Source of the DNA: AC-32 sp963717725
Lineage (GTDB): Bacteria; Actinomycetota; Thermoleophilia; Gaiellales; Gaiellaceae
Reading direction: 5' to 3'
DNA length: 64,000 nucleotides
Assembly (NCBI GenBank): GCA_963717725.1
Contig: CAVQWS010000026.1
Location: 151,431-215,430, forward strand
Part shown: positions 60,703 to 64,000 of the stretch, one piece after another
Layout of the letters: each line of letters starts with the position of its first letter
Position numbering within the stretch: the stretch's first letter is position 1
Made by a program: the position numbers and the translations under genes
Notes under the pieces: model-generated
What the model saw: the letters and a program-made list of their open reading frames with translations, nothing else
Told to the model about the DNA's origin: nothing
Databases searched by the model: none

Positions 60703-61575
60703 GTGAAGACGCGGCTCGCATTCGCCGGGATGCTCGCGCTGGGCGTGCTCGGCTTCGCGCTGGCAGGTTGCGGGTCGGAGAAGGCAGTCTCCCTCGGCAA
60801 GCCCGGCTCGGGCGCGGCGACCACCACCGCGCCCGAGCAGACCGGCACCCAGAAGTCGAACGTTTCGCTCGAGGTCTGGTTCTCTCGCGACAACGGGCTC
60901 GTCGCCGTCCGGCGGGCACACGCGCCGACGCAGCTCGTCGCGACGGCGGCGATGAACGCGTTGCTCGACGGCCCGACGGCAGCGGAGCGCTCGGCCGGCC
61001 TGTCGAGCGCCGTGCCCCCGGGGACGCGGCTGCTCGGGATCGCGATCCACGACGGTCTCGCGACGGTCGACCTGACCTCCGAGTACCAGTCCGGCGGCGG
61101 CGCGCTCTCGATGCAGACGCGGCTCGGCCAGGTGGTCTACACGCTCACCCAGTTCCCGACCGTGCAGAAGGTGCGCTTCCGCCTCGACGGCGAGCCGGTC
61201 AACGTCTTCTCGAGCGAGGGCATCGTGCTCAAGAACCCGGTCGGCCGCAGCGACTACGCCGCACTGCTGCCGGCGATCACGGTCGACAAGCCGGCGGCCG
61301 GCGCTCGCGTCACGAGCCCGGTGACCGTCTCCGGGAGCGCGAACGTATTCGAGGCGAACGTGACCGTCGAGGTGCTCGACGCCAGCGGCAAGGTGGTCGG
61401 CAAGACGTTCACCACCGCCAGCTGCGGCACCGGCTGCCGCGGCACGTACTCCGTGGACGTGACCTACAAGGTCGCGCAGGAGCAGGCGGGCACGACCGTC
61501 GTGCACGACGACGACGCGGCCGGAACCGGCACGCCGCCGCACTCGGTGCGGATCCCGGTCACGTTGACGCCGTGA
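60703..61575 (+). CDS. GerMN-Gmad2 lipoprotein
   Basis: A 290-aa lipoprotein. The signal peptide has lipobox ALAGC (Cys about 21). A GerMN domain (about 55-180: VWFSRDNGLVAVRRA, LDGPTAAERSAGLSSAVPPGT, VDLTSEY) is followed by a Gmad2 domain (about 190-288: VTSPVTVSGSANVFEANVTVEVLD, VVHDDDA). GerMN domains occur in spore germination GerM and in LpqB. The GTG start is 2 nt after the propeller stop, so both are co-translated. Together with the RR-HK pair this looks like an envelope-stress or cell-wall signalling operon. Confidence 0.88.
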   Translation: MKTRLAFAGMLALGVLGFALAGCGSEKAVSLGKPGSGAATTTAPEQTGTQKSNVSLEVWFSRDNGLVAVRRAHAPTQLVATAAMNALLDGPTAAERSAGLSSAVPPGTRLLGIAIHDGLATVDLTSEYQSGGGALSMQTRLGQVVYTLTQFPTVQKVRFRLDGEPVNVFSSEGIVLKNPVGRSDYAALLPAITVDKPAAGARVTSPVTVSGSANVFEANVTVEVLDASGKVVGKTFTTASCGTGCRGTYSVDVTYKVAQEQAGTTVVHDDDAAGTGTPPHSVRIPVTLTP

Positions 61576-62551
61576 GCCACCGGTTGAGCTCGGCCAGGGC
61601 CTCGTCCAGGCGTGAGGTGTCGCCCCACGCGCCCAGCAGCTCGAGCGCGCCGGTCTTGCGGTCGAAGCGGGGCTCGGCGCGCCCGACGACCTCGTCGCCG
61701 GCTAGAAGCGGCAGGACGTAGTAGCCGTACTCCCGCTTCGCCTGCGGGACGTACATCTCCAGCCGGTAGCGGAAGCCCCAGAGGTTCTCCGCGCGGTCGC
61801 GGTCCTTCACGAGACCGTCGAACGGCGACAGCACCGTCACGCGGTCCGGGACCGGCTCGTCGGGGATGTCCGGGTGTGCATGCCACTCGCCGCCCTCCAG
61901 CCAGGCCCCGTGTCGTCGGCGACGGCGCGCCTCGAGCTCGCGCTCAGCCTCGCGCCACGAGAGCGTCTCGGTCTCGGGCCAGACGCGCTCGGGCAGATCC
62001 CAGACCCGGTGCGTGCCGGCGCGCCCCGCGACCGCGATCTCGCCGCGGCCCGCCAGCATGTCCATCATCAGCCGCAGCTCGCCGCGCCCCCACCAGCGGT
62101 GGCGCTCGGCGTCGGGAGGGGTGTCGTACTTCAGGTCGCGCGAGAGCAGCGGTCCGTTGCGCTCGATCTCGCGGAGGACGTAGCGCCGCAGCCGGGCGTT
62201 CTGGCGCAGGAAGTCGCGCGTCCACTCGTCGCGCTTCAGCTTCCCGCCGCGCCGGCGTTTCGCCATGCGTGCCCGCTGGAGCGGCAGGTCCTCGAGCGGG
62301 TAGATGAATGCGTCGTACTCGAACAGCTTCCGCTCTTGCCAGAGCAGGCGCTCGAGCTCGGCGGTGTCGAACGCGCCGAGCCTGCTGAAGAGGACGAGCT
62401 CCTGCGGCCGCGCGACGGTGGCGATCGGGTCCATCTGCAGATGCCCGAGGCGTCGGACCGTGTCGAGCACGCCCTTCGCCGAGCCGTCGAGCAGCTGCGC
62501 GCGCACGGCGATCCGCCGGGCCTGCTCCGGCGTGACGACCCGCGTCTTCAT
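61559..62551 (-). CDS. YcaQ/AlkZ-family DNA glycosylase (HTH_42)
   Basis: A 330-aa protein made of tandem winged helices. The catalytic QxD motif is present as Gln39-Met-Asp41 in GHLQMDPIATVARPQEL, the type found in E. coli YcaQ (QxQ in AlkZ). The C-terminal beta-barrel segment PFDGLVKDRDRAENLWGFRYRLEMYVP is also a family mark. Members unhook interstrand crosslinks and remove bulky alkylated bases. ATG 62551 overlaps the antiporter stop (ATGA). The 3' end overlaps the convergent GerMN gene by 17 nt. Confidence 0.87.
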   Translation of the reverse strand: MKTRVVTPEQARRIAVRAQLLDGSAKGVLDTVRRLGHLQMDPIATVARPQELVLFSRLGAFDTAELERLLWQERKLFEYDAFIYPLEDLPLQRARMAKRRRGGKLKRDEWTRDFLRQNARLRRYVLREIERNGPLLSRDLKYDTPPDAERHRWWGRGELRLMMDMLAGRGEIAVAGRAGTHRVWDLPERVWPETETLSWREAERELEARRRRRHGAWLEGGEWHAHPDIPDEPVPDRVTVLSPFDGLVKDRDRAENLWGFRYRLEMYVPQAKREYGYYVLPLLAGDEVVGRAEPRFDRKTGALELLGAWGDTSRLDEALAELNRWLTAST

Positions 62552-64000
62552 AGATCGAGCCGGGCGTCCTCGAGGTCGAGGTCACGGACGACGCGGCGCA
62601 TCACGTCGTCGCCGATCACACCCTGCTGGCGCAGGTCGGTCACGGCCATCCGCTCGGCGTCGAGCAGCTCGCGCCGCAGGCGCTGGTAGCTCTGCGAGCG
62701 CTCTTCGACCGAGCCGTCGCCGTCGGGGTCGTAGCGCGAGCGGTAGCGCTCCTGCCGGAAGCCGTAGAGCCCGCGCATCCGCTCCGCCGTGTCCTCGCGC
62801 ACCCAGTCCTCCAGCGACAGCTCGTCGAGCCGCTCCAGCGCCGCCTCCGCTGCTCGGATCCGAGCCTTGGCCTCCTCGTGCTCGGCGACGCCGCCGTCGT
62901 CGAGGTCGAGGGCGCGGATCAGCGGGCTGAGCGTGAGGCCCTGCAGCACGAGCGTGGTGAAGATGACGCCGAAGGTGAGGAAGATGATCAGCTGGCGGTC
63001 GGGAAAGCTCTCACCTGCATCCGTCGTCAGCGGCAGCGCCAGCGCGGCGGCGAGCGAGACCGCGCCGCGCATCCCCGACCAGGCGACCACGGCCTTCGCC
63101 TGCCACGAGGGCACCGGGTCGTCCATGCGAATCCGGCGGTTGACCCTGGCGAGCAGGTAGGTGCCCGCGAGCCAGGCGATTCGCGCGCCGATCACGACGG
63201 CGCTGACGAGTGCGGCCCAGCCGAGCAGCTGCGCTGTCGAGCGGCCGGAAAGCGCGTCGAGGATCGACGGCAGCTGCAGCCCGATCACCGCGAAGAGGAG
63301 GCCGTTCAGGAGCAGGAAGACGATCTCCCACACGGCCTGTCCCTGCAGGCGCGTCTGCACGGTCGTCAGCTCCGGCGTGTGCCAGCCCATGTAGATCCCG
63401 ACCGTCACCGCGGCGAGCACGCCCGAGACGCCGAGCGCCTGCGCCGGCAGGTAGCCCAGGTAGCCGCTCAGCAGGGCGATCGCGATCTCGACCGGCGGGT
63501 TGTCGAGCCGCCTGCGCAGCTGGCGGATCAGGTAGCCGACGACGAGGCCGACGCCGATCCCGCCCAGCACGATCCAGACGAAGTGCCAGCTCGCGTCCAG
63601 CAGCGAGAACGTTCCGGTGACGACCGCGGCGACGGCGAAGCGGTAGGCGACGAGCGCAGTGCCGTCGTTGACGAGGCTCTCGCCCTCGATCAGCGAGACG
63701 AGGCGCGTCGGCAGGCCGAGCCGCTCGGCGATCGCGCTCGAGGCGGTCGGGTCGGTCGGCGACACGATCGCCCCGAGCACGAACGCCTCGGGCCAGTCGA
63801 GCCCGTCGATGAACTCGTGCGCGACGGCCGCGACGGCCAGCATCGTCACCAGCACGAGGCCGACGGCGAGGAAGCCGATCGCCTTCATGTTCGCCCGCAG
63901 ATCGCGCAGCGAGGTGAAGAAGGCGCCGCCGTAGAGCAGCGGCGGCAGCACCGCCACGAGCACGAGGTCGGGGTTTAGCTGCACGTCGGGCACGCCCGGG
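62548..64000 (-). CDS. CPA1-type Na+/H+ antiporter, N-terminus outside the window
   Basis: 484 residues are visible; the frame stays open to the end of the window, and the first TM helices lie beyond it. About ten further TMs are seen, with the ion-binding motif in VSPTDPTASSAIAERL (Asp of the TDxxx site) and GESLVNDGTALVAYRFA, typical of the NhaP/NhaK (CPA1) family. A C-terminal cytoplasmic helical tail of about 110 residues (EHEEAKARIRAAEAALERLDEL...) follows. It exchanges Na+ (or K+) for H+ across the cell membrane. The stop overlaps the YcaQ-like start. Confidence 0.9.
   Translation of the reverse strand, partial: PGVPDVQLNPDLVLVAVLPPLLYGGAFFTSLRDLRANMKAIGFLAVGLVLVTMLAVAAVAHEFIDGLDWPEAFVLGAIVSPTDPTASSAIAERLGLPTRLVSLIEGESLVNDGTALVAYRFAVAAVVTGTFSLLDASWHFVWIVLGGIGVGLVVGYLIRQLRRRLDNPPVEIAIALLSGYLGYLPAQALGVSGVLAAVTVGIYMGWHTPELTTVQTRLQGQAVWEIVFLLLNGLLFAVIGLQLPSILDALSGRSTAQLLGWAALVSAVVIGARIAWLAGTYLLARVNRRIRMDDPVPSWQAKAVVAWSGMRGAVSLAAALALPLTTDAGESFPDRQLIIFLTFGVIFTTLVLQGLTLSPLIRALDLDDGGVAEHEEAKARIRAAEAALERLDELSLEDWVREDTAERMRGLYGFRQERYRSRYDPDGDGSVEERSQSYQRLRRELLDAERMAVTDLRQQGVIGDDVMRRVVRDLDLEDARLDL

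Overview
The window is about 64 kb of very GC-rich, densely packed bacterial DNA with frequent GTG/TTG starts and many 4-nt NTGA start/stop overlaps. The gene content suggests a deep-branching high-GC actinobacterium, probably class Thermoleophilia (Gaiellales or Solirubrobacterales). Supporting content is an MtrAB/LpqB-like two-component locus, a DipZ-type CcdA-thioredoxin fusion, KorAB, an archaeal-type phosphoglycerate mutase, heme A synthase, and PASTA and collagen-like surface proteins. The lineage is inferred from content; no rRNA or tRNA was found. I saw no mobile element, phage, CRISPR array or rRNA operon.

Layout. 0-5.4 kb: end of an M24 peptidase, acetyl-CoA synthetase, a small helical protein, M16 protease, thioesterase and SIS protein. 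5.4-8.2 kb: frameshifted epimerase, DUF998 membrane protein and a cysteine-desulfurase-like PLP enzyme. 8.3-11.6 kb: MacB-like ABC exporter. 11.7-13.5 kb: a Mug glycosylase-Nudix fusion and small proteins. 13.5-18 kb, minus strand: acyl-CoA ligase, SDR, NadE and a membrane protein. 18.1-20.1 kb: MFS exporter with its TetR regulator. 20.3-22.2 kb: a candidate structured ncRNA, an HTH-TPR regulator and a tiny exported peptide. 22.3-29 kb: thioredoxin-like lipoprotein, SelD, NMN adenylyltransferase, a cupredoxin-like protein, ApgM-like mutase, CtaA and PAC2. 29-37 kb, minus strand: DipZ, an SF2 helicase, an unknown protein and a FadB/FadA-type pair. 37-42 kb: TPR protein, ArsR regulator, then an operon of HTH-TPR regulator, AlkA, ProC and 6-phosphogluconolactonase. 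A second tiny peptide lies divergent to this operon. 42.4-47.5 kb: VOC protein, a 76-aa protein, KorAB, prolyl aminopeptidase and TauE. 47.5-56.7 kb: envelope/surface block with RTX-like repeats, 5xPASTA, a Pro/Glu/Ala-rich protein, collagen-LTD protein, UppP and a large frameshifted metzincin protease. 56.8-61.6 kb: Gmad2 lipoprotein, response regulator, histidine kinase, PD40 beta-propeller and GerMN-Gmad2 lipoprotein. 61.6-64 kb: YcaQ-like glycosylase and the C-terminal part of a Na+/H+ antiporter.

The most interesting signal is a repeated arrangement. Two HTH-TPR regulators (RRNPP-like architecture) each sit next to a very short gene with an unusually strong Shine-Dalgarno sequence and a signal-peptide-like product (40 and 28 aa). 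The two peptides share an AR-x-I...VA hydrophobic segment and end in a short Trp-containing tail. This looks like an undescribed peptide-signalling family in actinobacteria. Next in interest are the roughly 175-nt ncRNA candidate (near-consensus promoter, long hairpin, intrinsic terminator), a locus resembling LpqB split into two proteins beside a two-component system, and the Mug-Nudix fusion. Two long genes are broken by single extra bases, which may be sequencing errors.
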